Below are positions 9,279 through 17,927 of a DNA stretch of 61,141 nt, piece by piece. Each line of letters starts with the position of its first letter. Position 1 is the first letter of the stretch. The notes under the pieces were generated by a model. It ran no database searches. It saw nothing but the letters and a program-made list of their open reading frames with translations, and had not been told where the DNA came from. The position numbers were made by a program, and so were the translations under genes. Source of the DNA: JAGQNK01 sp964573155 (GTDB lineage Bacteria; Patescibacteriota; Saccharimonadia; Saccharimonadales; JAGQNK01); the NCBI GenBank assembly GCA_964573155.1, contig CAZNIN010000002.1, forward strand, positions 1 through 61,141, written 5' to 3'.

Positions 9279-10667
9279 GATATACTGCTGTTCTCTGGTC
9301 AAATTATTGTTTTTAGCAAGTTCAGCCAAGCGGGCAAAATACTTCGCAGCTCGACTCGCCTCTCCTCCGCCAAGTAGTTTTCTCTCGCGAAAACGCTCCC
9401 ATTCAGCACGGTCCGCCTCACTTAGAGATTTCGGATAGTTACGTGCCTTATAGAGGGGTAGCAATGCGTTCAATCTGTCATCTTTGAACTTTGGATCCAA
9501 GCTTTTTAACGCATCAACATCTGCAGTTCGTACCGACTGCATAGAAGCTTTGTCTTCTTGAGCAAAAAAGCCATCATACATCCGCGCATCAGCATCACTA
9601 TCCATTTCGAGTAGGCGAACTTGGAGCTTTTTGTCCATAATTCGTAATGCTTCCACTACACCCTGAGTTAGCTCATGTTGAACTTTTTGTAGTTTCTCAA
9701 AATTGATCATATAGGTTTCAGGGAGAAGTTTTAATCGTTCTTGGCTAGCTTCGTCAAGAACACTGAGCGGCGCCACGGCTGGACATCGGTTAAACTTGAG
9801 CGATTTTACCGGCAGACGAGGACCCGGATCATCTTTTCTCCGCCGCATCGCTTCTGCTAATGCTGGCGGATCGAGCTCAAGAAATGGCGAAGGGTCATAA
9901 CGCAAATCAAAAACTAAGGCACCCTGACCCTGTGGATGCTCCGCCAACGTACTCACGACTGTTGTTTTTTCGAACTCGTTGGCGTATTTGCCAGACGTGT
10001 ACACAAAGGGCTGACCACCCATGGTTAATTTTGCAACTTCTTTTTTATCACGCATCTTGAGCAAAAAATCAAAAAGCTTCGGCTGTTTTTCCCTAATGAG
10101 CTGTGCGACAGCAATAGTTGCGTTGACATCGCTCAAAGCGTCGTGAGCATTGGCATGATCTAATTTGTTTAAAGACGAGAGCAGCTCCAAACGATTTGTA
10201 GGAGTACCCTTGGCGTCAAACGGCCATTCGATGCCCTCTGGCCGTAACGCACGCGTCATGCGCACAACGTCTAGAATATCCCAACGCGACCGACCGTTTT
10301 GCCACTGCCATTCGTATGGGTCATAAAAGTTACGATACATTGTGTACCGCATGAACTCATCGTCAAACCTTACCGTGTTATAGCCAACAAATATTGTGTC
10401 GGGCAAAGCAATTTCCTCGGAAAAGATTTTTAGAAACTCGGCCTCGTGAAGGCCATCGGCGATCGTTTGCTGGGGAGTAATCCCAGTCACTAGCACTGCA
10501 TCCGGTTCCGGCAAAACATCATCAGAAAGCCGTATCAATACATTATGAGGCTCACCAACTGGCTGCAGCTGCAGATCAGTCCGTTGACCTGCAAACTGCA
10601 TTATCCTTGCTTCTTTTGGGTTAAAGCCAGAGGTTTCTAAATCATAAAAATAAAGTGTCTGCGTCAT
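9225..10667 (-). CDS. sbcB: Exodeoxyribonuclease I
   Basis: A 480-residue 3'-5' single-strand DNA exonuclease of the SbcB family, acting in recombination and repair. The DEDDh nuclease core is visible: FYDLETSGFNP at residue 7, GYNTVRFDDEFMRY near residue 114, and HDALSDVNATI near residue 180. The C-terminal accessory region (FDLRYDPSPF; EMDSDADARMYDGFF) matches SbcB rather than a bare exonuclease domain. A -10-like box lies 8 bases ahead of the ATG. Confidence 0.95.
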   Translation of the reverse strand: MTQTLYFYDLETSGFNPKEARIMQFAGQRTDLQLQPVGEPHNVLIRLSDDVLPEPDAVLVTGITPQQTIADGLHEAEFLKIFSEEIALPDTIFVGYNTVRFDDEFMRYTMYRNFYDPYEWQWQNGRSRWDILDVVRMTRALRPEGIEWPFDAKGTPTNRLELLSSLNKLDHANAHDALSDVNATIAVAQLIREKQPKLFDFLLKMRDKKEVAKLTMGGQPFVYTSGKYANEFEKTTVVSTLAEHPQGQGALVFDLRYDPSPFLELDPPALAEAMRRRKDDPGPRLPVKSLKFNRCPAVAPLSVLDEASQERLKLLPETYMINFEKLQKVQHELTQGVVEALRIMDKKLQVRLLEMDSDADARMYDGFFAQEDKASMQSVRTADVDALKSLDPKFKDDRLNALLPLYKARNYPKSLSEADRAEWERFRERKLLGGGEASRAAKYFARLAELAKNNNLTREQQYILEELQLYGQSVLPASEG

Positions 10668-10675
10668 ACCTTATT

Positions 10676-10681
10676 AGTCTA
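10676..10681 (-). promoter_or_regulatory. -10 box (TAGACT) next to sbcB start
   Basis: TAGACT preceded by TGA (extended -10) lies 8 bases before the sbcB ATG, so the transcript would start at or just before the start codon. No convincing -35. Confidence 0.35.
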
Positions 10682-10708
10682 TCACTCTCTAGCTACCTTA
10701 GCCGCACG

Positions 10709-11977
10709 CTAATATTCTATAGAATGATCCTTAATCAAGATTTTGTCACCAGGCTCAATCCCCTGCCGAACTAACGCATGGGTAATACCCATTTTCTTCA
10801 TAATGTCACGTAGCCGAGCAACTGCATGGTAGTTTTCAAAGTCAGTGCGCAAGGCAAATCGCTCAATCTTTCGGCCTGAGACACGAAATCCTTCTTTGGT
10901 CTTTTCAATATTCCAAGCGTCATTGCTCTTTATCGTCAAAGTTGGTAGATCATTTTCTTTATCCGCTTCGACTTCCGCAAGTTGCGCTTGAGCCCCGAGC
11001 ACCTCTCGCTTCACTTCGCGCAACAGCTCCGTAACCCCCTCACCGCTTTTCGATGATATTGCCAGTATTTTTGCTCCCTCGGGTAGGAGCGGCTCAATTT
11101 CATGGATTCGTTCACGAACAATTTCTTCGTCTAGTCCATCAATCTTACTGAGAGCTACGACCTGCGGCTTGTTAGACATATCCGTCTTATATGCCTTCAG
11201 TTCTTCTTGGATAGTTGTATACGCACCCTTGATATCATCTTGATATGCGTCAATAAGATGCACTAACACCTGAGTGCGCTCGACATGCCTCAGGAATTCA
11301 TCGCCCAGACCCTTCCCCTCGCTGGCACCCTCTATCAGGCCAGGTATATCGGCAAATAATAACGCCGTATTATCAATATCTACTACACCGAGGTTAGGGG
11401 TAAGCGTAGTGAACGGATAATTTGCGATTTCAGGTCGGGCATTGCTAATGACACTCAGTAGGGTGGACTTGCCGGCATTTGGTAGGCCAACCAAACCGAC
11501 ATCGGCGATCATCTTGAGCTCCAAAACGAGTTCCATTTCCTCACCTGGCTCACCTTTTTCGGCTACACGTGGTGTCTGTCGGGTACTGCTCGTAAAATGA
11601 GCATTTCCAAAACCACCTTTACCGCCCTCTGCAATAAGCACTCGCTGTCTATTATGTGTCAGATCTGCTAAAAACTTGCCCTCTATATCGTTAACGACAG
11701 TGCCTACAGGCACCTTCACAATCAGATCGCCGCCGCTTCTGCCATGGCGCTTACGCTTGGAGCCGGCTTGGCCGCTTTCGGCAATCAACTGTTTCTGAAA
11801 GCGAAAAGTTGCAAGCGTGTTCTGACTTAGGCTAGCCTCAAACAACACGTTGCCGCCATTGCCGCCATCGCCACCGTCAGGGCCGCCTTTGTCAACGAAT
11901 TTTTCCTTGCGGAAACTCACGACACCATTGCCGCCATCGCCAGCCTTAACCGAAACCTTCACCTTGTCCACAAACAT
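10709..11977 (-). CDS. obg: Obg family GTPase
   Basis: A 422-residue ribosome-associated GTPase essential for 50S maturation and stress control. The glycine-rich Obg domain (residues 1-155; GPDGGDGGNGGNVLFEA) is followed by the G domain with G1 GLPNAGKSTLL, G3 DIPGLIEGAS and G4 ALSKIDGL, then an OCT domain at the C terminus (FENYHAVARLRDIMKKMG). Length and domain order are normal. The ATG is 8 bases from a perfect TATAAT, so the mRNA is probably leaderless. Confidence 0.97.
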   Translation of the reverse strand: MFVDKVKVSVKAGDGGNGVVSFRKEKFVDKGGPDGGDGGNGGNVLFEASLSQNTLATFRFQKQLIAESGQAGSKRKRHGRSGGDLIVKVPVGTVVNDIEGKFLADLTHNRQRVLIAEGGKGGFGNAHFTSSTRQTPRVAEKGEPGEEMELVLELKMIADVGLVGLPNAGKSTLLSVISNARPEIANYPFTTLTPNLGVVDIDNTALLFADIPGLIEGASEGKGLGDEFLRHVERTQVLVHLIDAYQDDIKGAYTTIQEELKAYKTDMSNKPQVVALSKIDGLDEEIVRERIHEIEPLLPEGAKILAISSKSGEGVTELLREVKREVLGAQAQLAEVEADKENDLPTLTIKSNDAWNIEKTKEGFRVSGRKIERFALRTDFENYHAVARLRDIMKKMGITHALVRQGIEPGDKILIKDHSIEY

Positions 11978-11985
11978 ACAAAGGC

Positions 11986-11991
11986 ATTATA
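11986..11991 (-). promoter_or_regulatory. -10 box (TATAAT) next to obg start
   Basis: Perfect TATAAT with only 8 bases to the obg ATG. Predicted transcription start is within about 2 bases of the start codon. -35 is weak. Confidence 0.45.
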
Positions 11992-12022
11992 ACAGAGGTG
12001 GTGTAATTTTTACAGAGGTAAA

Positions 12023-13204
12023 TTAACGATAGATGAATTTTTGGAATTTCGAGTGCACGGGCACCCAATCGCTGTATCCGGTTGCACCCCATCCAGCTAA
12101 GCCGTTCATGTCCGAATATTTGATCATCGTGCCATCAGGCGATACTGCCTCAACCACCCCAACGTGGCCAAGCCCACCAGCATCGGTTTGAGCCACTGCA
12201 CCTGGTCGAGGCACGCCACTCACTATCCAGCCACTTCCGGCAGCATAGTTATCCCAAGTATTAGCATTCCCCCAGTTTGCTGGAACCGCCACTTTATTTG
12301 CCACATACCATGTACACCAGCCATAGTCATATCCATTGTATCCATAAATCGGGGTGCTTCCCCAAGCCGTAGCTCCATAACTGCTATACGATGAAGCAAC
12401 ATTATACGTAGCAGTAGCCTTGGTGCCATCAGGAATAACAATACGGCGCCCAACAACAAGTCCTAAAACTTCTGCATCATTAAATGATTCAATTGCCGCC
12501 TTGCTGGCATTGTATTCACGAGCTAGCTTGTCGGCCGTATCGCCGGCTTTCACCAGATAAACGATGCCGTTTACGGGCGGGATGTAAAGCTCACGACCCA
12601 CCGGCAAATCAGCACTTTCTATGTTATTTGACCAGCGGATGCTATCCGATGTAACTCCAAACTTTGCAGCTACTGTGGCGAGAGTATCGCCTGACTTCAC
12701 TACATATACCTGTATGTCTTTGTAGGATTTCGCCGAAGTACTGACAATTTGTGGCTTCGCAACAATTCGACTGTCGGCTGACGTAATAGCCATTTGTCCA
12801 CTTATCGTATCCGCTTGGTTCACGACAGCTGTGGATTCTGGCAAACTTGCCATACGGGCTAAATGTACCGCAATATCAGAAGAAGAGAGCTGATCAAGCG
12901 GACTTGCTGCAACCACATCACTCGAAAGTGCACTCTGCTTTATTGCCTGGCTTGTATTTGGACTTTTGGTTACAAAACTAATTACAGCAACAAGCAGCGC
13001 TGCGTTTGCGGCTATGAGGGAATATCGAATAATACGCTTGCGATATTTTTTTATAGCTCGACCAAACAACCGTCGTTGCGGCTTTGCTGCTGTCTTGCTT
13101 CGAGTGCCTTGGCTTAAGGTTTGCGAGAGAATACGAATAACTGTCTCCCGTTTCGTTTTTTTACGAAACGTACTGCCTGATTGGTTCTTATATAATATTG
13201 CCAC
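12023..13204 (-). CDS. LysM-CHAP peptidoglycan hydrolase
   Basis: A 393-residue exported wall enzyme. A basic N terminus leads to one membrane segment (SLIAANAALLVAVISFV, near residue 60). Two LysM peptidoglycan-binding domains follow (YVVKSGDTLATVAAKFG near 168; YLVKAGDTADKLAREY near 216), then a C-terminal CHAP amidase/endopeptidase domain. The likely catalytic Cys is in YGWCTWYVAN and the His in GLGHVGVVEA. In an ultrasmall cell it probably serves wall remodelling, though action on the wall of a bacterial host is also possible. A promoter and a large inverted repeat precede it. Confidence 0.92.
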   Translation of the reverse strand: MAILYKNQSGSTFRKKTKRETVIRILSQTLSQGTRSKTAAKPQRRLFGRAIKKYRKRIIRYSLIAANAALLVAVISFVTKSPNTSQAIKQSALSSDVVAASPLDQLSSSDIAVHLARMASLPESTAVVNQADTISGQMAITSADSRIVAKPQIVSTSAKSYKDIQVYVVKSGDTLATVAAKFGVTSDSIRWSNNIESADLPVGRELYIPPVNGIVYLVKAGDTADKLAREYNASKAAIESFNDAEVLGLVVGRRIVIPDGTKATATYNVASSYSSYGATAWGSTPIYGYNGYDYGWCTWYVANKVAVPANWGNANTWDNYAAGSGWIVSGVPRPGAVAQTDAGGLGHVGVVEAVSPDGTMIKYSDMNGLAGWGATGYSDWVPVHSKFQKFIYR

Positions 13205-13241
13205 TGAGCATACGGATCAGCTCTGTTTTAATGTCATAATC

Positions 13242-13334
13242 AATCAGATAGGCAACCTTGTGAATACTAGGTATTGCTATCTAGCACTTTTTTGGTTGCG
13301 TATCTGATTATATCAAAAAATACACATCGGGCAA
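13242..13334 (-). promoter_or_regulatory. Promoter with long inverted repeat before LysM-CHAP gene
   Basis: On the minus strand TTGCCC (13334-13329), a 16-base spacer and TATAAT (13312-13307) form a good promoter. A 16-base inverted repeat (13242-13257 against 13294-13309, one mismatch) overlaps the -10 box and the start of the transcript. Between the arms lie two smaller hairpins, TGCTA/TAGCA and AATAC/GTATT. It could be an operator or part of a folded leader of about 95 bases. Confidence 0.5.
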
Positions 13335-13381
13335 TAGCTCCGACCCCTGTTGCACCCCTGTTACTATCACTCTCGGGATGT

Positions 13382-14446
13382 CTATTGACACAGAAGGGTG
13401 CAGTGGCGTTTTGTAAGAGCCTCATGATCTTCGAGAGTGCGCGAAAAATATGTTTTTCCGTCATCGCCAGACACAAAATATAAGTAGCTAGTCTTAGAGG
13501 GACTCGCCACAGCTTCCAGCGAAGAGATACTAACATTGCTGATTGGTGTTGGCGTAAGGCCTTTATGTAAATATGTATTGTATTTCGATTCATACGTAAG
13601 AATTTGTTTTCTTGTCAACTCATCGGCAGCACCACTCAAAACGGCGCCATAAGTAGCAGTGGCGTCAGATTGTAATTCTCGACCTTCTTTCAGTCGCTTC
13701 AAAAACACTTGGGCAACTGTTTTTTTATCAGAACCATCGCTTACTTCTTGCTCAATAATCGAGGCGAGTATGACGCCTTGATGAACCGTTAGACCCTGTC
13801 GTACAATCCCGGCTCGAAGATCTGGCGTCAGATATTTTTGCATCTGGTCAAGCGAAGAACGAATGATTGTCTGTGGCGTCGTGTCGGCAGTCTTCTGAAA
13901 AGATTCGGGGTAAAGATATCCTTCCAGATTGGCTCCTTTTGGCTTATCGACAAGTGCTGGGTGGTTCACATAGTGAGACGGCTTCAGAGCATCGTCTACA
14001 GCTTGCGCGCTATAGCCGTATTTATCAATAAGAGTGCTACGAATTTGGTCTAGTCTGAGACCAGGAATAATCGTAACCAAGTCTGTCGCAACACGACCCT
14101 GAGTAATCACATCAGCAATTTCTGGAATGGCTAAGTTCGGCCGTAGTGTGTACGTGCCTGCCTTTAGGTAATCACCTAACTTATTTGTCCGGAAATACCA
14201 CTCAAATGCCCACGACGAGCGTATAAGCCCGGACTCTTCGAGTGATTTCCCCACTTCTTGCACAGAAGCCCCTTTTTGTACCGTAAAGGTGATATTTTTC
14301 TGGGAAGCACTAACAGGCCTAAGGTTGCGACTATACTCACGACGTATCAAAAAGACGCTTCCTACTACAACTAACACGAGTATGAGCAAACCACCCGTGA
14401 TTATTTTGGGCCAATCTTTTTGCTTTCGTTTCCGGTTGAACACCAT
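13382..14446 (-). CDS. mltG: Endolytic transglycosylase MltG
   Basis: A 354-residue membrane-anchored lytic transglycosylase that cuts nascent glycan strands. One N-terminal membrane segment (GGLLILVLVVVGSVFLI) is followed by a LysM-like subdomain (FTVQKGASVQEVGKSL) and the YceG catalytic domain. The likely catalytic Glu is in ILASIIEQEVSDGSDK and the family motif LQSDATATYGAVL is intact. The C terminus ends normally (YLYFVSGDDGKTYFSRT). It starts 6 bases after ruvX, in one transcription unit with it. Confidence 0.94.
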   Translation of the reverse strand: MVFNRKRKQKDWPKIITGGLLILVLVVVGSVFLIRREYSRNLRPVSASQKNITFTVQKGASVQEVGKSLEESGLIRSSWAFEWYFRTNKLGDYLKAGTYTLRPNLAIPEIADVITQGRVATDLVTIIPGLRLDQIRSTLIDKYGYSAQAVDDALKPSHYVNHPALVDKPKGANLEGYLYPESFQKTADTTPQTIIRSSLDQMQKYLTPDLRAGIVRQGLTVHQGVILASIIEQEVSDGSDKKTVAQVFLKRLKEGRELQSDATATYGAVLSGAADELTRKQILTYESKYNTYLHKGLTPTPISNVSISSLEAVASPSKTSYLYFVSGDDGKTYFSRTLEDHEALTKRHCTLLCQ

Positions 14447-14452
14447 ACCCAG

Positions 14453-14872
14453 TTAATTGCTCCGTGCGTTTAAATAATCTTCCAGTATATAAGCTGCAGC
14501 GAGCGAGTCAACATCACCCTTGGCAAACTGCTTACCGCGAGCTCGAAGCTCTTCTTCTGCCTGCCGGGAAGTCAGGGCTTCATCCTGAACCTCGGCCTCG
14601 ATTTCTAAACGTATCTTCATCTCAGATATGAACTGTTTTGTTCGCTCTGTCTGAGCAGTATTCTCGCCACGCAAGTTGCGGGGCAACCCAACGACAACCT
14701 GTGTTACATCGTTTTCACGTATCAGCAACTCCAGCTTCTGCCAGAACGATTCGTCGCGAACTAAGGTCGTAAAAGGGCCTGGCAAGCGCGCAAGAGTATT
14801 CGTCATTGCAACACCAACTCGCTTGTCACCAACATCAAGAGCAATAATATTATGGATTTCGGTTGTCTGCAT
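14453..14872 (-). CDS. ruvX: Putative pre-16S rRNA nuclease / Holliday junction resolvase YqgF
   Basis: A 139-residue RNase H-fold protein. The motif IIALDVGDKRVGVAMTN near the N terminus, VVVGLPRNLRGE in the middle and VQDEALTSRQAEEEL after it match the YqgF/RuvX family, which processes 16S rRNA ends in E. coli. I chose the ATG at 14872; an upstream GTG/ATG frame (to 14896) would overlap the preceding gene more. Overlaps the upstream gene's end by 23 bases, indicating coupling. Confidence 0.9.
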   Translation of the reverse strand: MQTTEIHNIIALDVGDKRVGVAMTNTLARLPGPFTTLVRDESFWQKLELLIRENDVTQVVVGLPRNLRGENTAQTERTKQFISEMKIRLEIEAEVQDEALTSRQAEEELRARGKQFAKGDVDSLAAAYILEDYLNARSN

Positions 14873-16580
14873 TTTCGCCCGAATCTTTACCCTCAATTAT
14901 GATAGTAATCTTATCAGCACTCTTCGGCGTGGACTGAACCCAGAACGGACTGTAAGCTACCTCAACATCATTCACGCCAGGACGCTTCCTGAGCATATCC
15001 TGGATCTCTCCACGTTTCTTACCCGCAATTTCTTTTTTCAGCGAATCTTCATTTAACTCCGGTCCTGCCACAACGATTGTTTGAAGTGCAAGGGTTGTCT
15101 GACCGCTCGGATTAACCTGTTCAACGCGAATATTCGCCTTGCTCAATCCATTGTCACGGATAACCTGGGTTTCAGGATCAATCTTTTCTTTGGCGTCTTC
15201 TTCGACCAAGGTCTTTAGGTCGTTTTCTTTTACGCCAAGCATGGTGAACACAGTGGTCGACGTTATGGTCACTTCGTTTGCTTCAGCACCTACTTCTGGA
15301 GAGCTCGTGACGGTCGGTGTCCCTGCTTTAAGCGTTTCCTCAATTGGCATATAGCCTTCATCTTGGATGTCTTCCTTTAGTTCTTTTGGCGCTTCATCGC
15401 CCACTCGTTTGGTGATAGCGTCCTTAGCCTTGTTGACATCGTCTTGGGTCACTATCTTGACAATCTTGTCGGTTCCACCCGACATAGCGTCATCATTCGT
15501 AGCAGAGACAGCAGAGTAACCCGCTACAGTGAAGGATTTATTACTGTCAACGTTGTAACGTTCTCCCGGACTTTGGGCGACTACGTCCACAGTCCTGCTA
15601 GAAATATTAGGGAAATCCTCATTCCGGCAATCACCACCAATCTCTACGCTTTGTAACGTAGCCGATTCTTGGGTTACATATGAAATATTTCCTGTACTTA
15701 CCGTGGTACCTGCGGATATAGATAATTGCTGTGATGAACAGTTTGAAAGAGACAGAGTAACCGAGCCTGTTGCTTTTTTGCCTAAATTCTTCTCCCCGGT
15801 TGCAGCAACCTTCTCGGTGTCCGTTTTGCGAAATTCTTTGTTGATCGCAGGAATGATGCCGCCTTCCTTATCGATTCGCTGTGCATTCGTATCGGCAATA
15901 ATCGTGAGATTTGTATCCAGATTACTCGTATCCGTTTTGAGAGTAACTTTCGCTTTCGGCAGGACCATAAATGCCATAACATAACCAACTACCAGTAGCA
16001 GCACCGCTGCAATGCCGAGAAACAGTTTGCTGCGGAATTTTTCGAAGTTAGGGATTTTGAATTTTTTCTTGGACGCAGCACCCTTGCCTTTCTTACCCTT
16101 CTTGCCGGCGGCAGCTGCTCCGGCAGCAGCACCTGACCCTCCAGCTCCGCCGGATTCAGCTGTCATTTCCGTGTTATCAACTTCAATCGCTTCGTCGTCA
16201 GCTACACCGGATAATGATCCAACAGAGGCAGCTTTATCTAATTCGGCATTTTCATCTTCTGGGGCATTGGCCGCTGCTCGTGCCGCCATTGGCGCAGGTG
16301 GTATCGCCGGCTTGCTCTGCGGCGTCTTAGCAACATGTAGACCGACTGCACCGGCCAAAGGCATCAGTGCAGATTCGGAAGTTATCAGAACTACGTTCTT
16401 TTTTTCGGTGTCGGCTGTGCGCTTGAGTAGCTTCATATTAACGATGCTCTGAAATACCCCAGCCCGTTTGGGCAATACAAGCGCAACTATCTTCTTGGGT
16501 GAATTTTGTACTTTATCGATGATAGATGTGATTTCATCATCGATATCTATATAAATGGTGTCCTTAGGGTCTTGTGTCAT
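14850..16580 (-). CDS. Baseplate-J-like single-pass membrane protein
   Basis: A 576-residue protein. Residues 1-90 form a small soluble domain (IDIDDEITSIIDKVQNSPKK). An Ala/Gly-rich linker and a Lys-rich patch (KKGKKGKGAASKKK) lead to one membrane segment near residue 195 (LFLGIAAVLLLVVGYVMAFM). The remaining 370 residues are outside and include a region resembling baseplate-J-like extracellular domains (GSVTLSLSNCSSQQLSISAG). This architecture recurs in CPR genomes with unknown role. It lies between the FtsA/PilM-like gene and ruvX with spacing of 13 bases or overlap, so it is likely tied to envelope or pilus functions. Confidence 0.75.
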   Translation of the reverse strand: MTQDPKDTIYIDIDDEITSIIDKVQNSPKKIVALVLPKRAGVFQSIVNMKLLKRTADTEKKNVVLITSESALMPLAGAVGLHVAKTPQSKPAIPPAPMAARAAANAPEDENAELDKAASVGSLSGVADDEAIEVDNTEMTAESGGAGGSGAAAGAAAAGKKGKKGKGAASKKKFKIPNFEKFRSKLFLGIAAVLLLVVGYVMAFMVLPKAKVTLKTDTSNLDTNLTIIADTNAQRIDKEGGIIPAINKEFRKTDTEKVAATGEKNLGKKATGSVTLSLSNCSSQQLSISAGTTVSTGNISYVTQESATLQSVEIGGDCRNEDFPNISSRTVDVVAQSPGERYNVDSNKSFTVAGYSAVSATNDDAMSGGTDKIVKIVTQDDVNKAKDAITKRVGDEAPKELKEDIQDEGYMPIEETLKAGTPTVTSSPEVGAEANEVTITSTTVFTMLGVKENDLKTLVEEDAKEKIDPETQVIRDNGLSKANIRVEQVNPSGQTTLALQTIVVAGPELNEDSLKKEIAGKKRGEIQDMLRKRPGVNDVEVAYSPFWVQSTPKSADKITIIIEGKDSGENADNRNP

Positions 16581-16593
16581 AACTTATGATTCT

Positions 16594-17889
16594 CTATATT
16601 CGTAACATTCTATCAATTTTTTCTTTCACCGAATTTGCTGGTCGCATTTCCTGCTGAAGCGTATCCATGCCGACCCGCAGTAGCCCCATAGCTGTCACAA
16701 ATGTATGGTCAGCCACATTGCCGGTCTTATCAAAAATACCCACTACTTGTTCCGGCTTAATGTGCTGAATCACCGGTTTTCGAGTAAACGGCAGATCTTT
16801 GTACCAGCTAGACTTACCGAGTGAATCAGTAAGAATATCAAGGCTAGAGCCGCCGCCGCAAAGCAGGATGCGATTTGGCAAGCTATCTAGTTTAGTGAAC
16901 TCGCTGAGCGCCAGCTCAACACCGCTCGTCCATACATCTACTGTCTTACCGAGAATCTTTTCCGCTGCGGCTTTCTTATTTTGCGGCAGACGGTTAGTGC
17001 TTAGATTCAGTTTCAGCTCTTCTGCTCGATCAAAATCGACACTTAGCTCACGTTCGAGTGTTCGTGTAAACGCCCGTCCGCCAATACCAAACATCTTGGT
17101 ACCCTGTACGCCGCCCTCATTTATGACAGCAATATCTGTCGTGCCGCCACCGACGTCCATAAGTATAGCGCTCATATTAGCATTTGGATCATTACCAATT
17201 ACGGAACGAGAAACCGCGAATGGTTCAGCCGCCACCGCTAGCAAGTCGAGGTCCAGCTCCTGTGCCGTACGCTCCAGCGCACCAATGTGCACCAATGGCG
17301 CGAATGCTGTATAAAGCTGCACAATAACATCTTTGCCCTGGAAACCGACAGGGTTCGTGACTTTATAACCATCAATATCTATACCGACAAGTGCACTATT
17401 GACCAATCGGATTTCAACTTCTTTGCCACCCATTTCCCAGGCCAATTCTTGTTTGGCCTTTTTCTCGGCACGCTCCTGCACCAGCCCGATTATACGCTCC
17501 AATTCAGCAACATCCAGCGGCTTACTGGCATTTTTCCGCGTACACCTAACAGTGGTTGTAGTGCCTTTTACCAATTCACCCGCAATACCAAGAACTGCCG
17601 TTCTTGCACTGACGCCCGCCTGCTGCTCAGCTTGCGACAATGCTGCATCACAATTTGCGACAACAGCACCAATATCAGCAATTGCACCGGCTTGCATATC
17701 TGTAAGCTCCTGGTGCTTCCTGCCAACACCGATAATCTCCAGCTCCTCGCCGATCACTTTGGCAACAAGTGCTTTCACATACTCGGTTCCAATATCCAGA
17801 CCGACTACGTACTGACTGCTATCAGACGTTTTTGACGATGTAACCTTCTTTTTTGCCGAGCGGGAAAGCCCCGAGAGTTTATTAAGCAT
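16594..17889 (-). CDS. FtsA/PilM-like actin-fold ATPase
   Basis: A 431-residue actin-fold ATPase. Phosphate-1 motif YVVGLDIGTEYVKALVAK (residue 27), phosphate-2 ILMDVGGGTTDIAVI (near 242) and adenosine-motif ILLCGGGSSLDIL (near 345) are all present, plus an SHS2-like insert between. FtsA tethers FtsZ to the membrane; PilM anchors the type IV pilus platform. The IGGRAFTRTLERELSVDFDRAEELK segment is FtsA-like, but no clear C-terminal amphipathic helix beyond KEKIDRMLRI is seen. I cannot choose between the two. It is the first gene of a probable unit with the baseplate-J-like protein, ruvX and mltG. Confidence 0.8.
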   Translation of the reverse strand: MLNKLSGLSRSAKKKVTSSKTSDSSQYVVGLDIGTEYVKALVAKVIGEELEIIGVGRKHQELTDMQAGAIADIGAVVANCDAALSQAEQQAGVSARTAVLGIAGELVKGTTTTVRCTRKNASKPLDVAELERIIGLVQERAEKKAKQELAWEMGGKEVEIRLVNSALVGIDIDGYKVTNPVGFQGKDVIVQLYTAFAPLVHIGALERTAQELDLDLLAVAAEPFAVSRSVIGNDPNANMSAILMDVGGGTTDIAVINEGGVQGTKMFGIGGRAFTRTLERELSVDFDRAEELKLNLSTNRLPQNKKAAAEKILGKTVDVWTSGVELALSEFTKLDSLPNRILLCGGGSSLDILTDSLGKSSWYKDLPFTRKPVIQHIKPEQVVGIFDKTGNVADHTFVTAMGLLRVGMDTLQQEMRPANSVKEKIDRMLRI

Positions 17890-17927
17890 AATCAGAATAA
17901 TTATATCACGACGGCCAGTGAAGCTTG

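Noticed and set aside
13267..13593. A 108-codon minus-strand frame before the LysM-CHAP gene
   Set aside because: It overlaps the mltG 3' end out of frame and runs through the promoter and inverted repeat.
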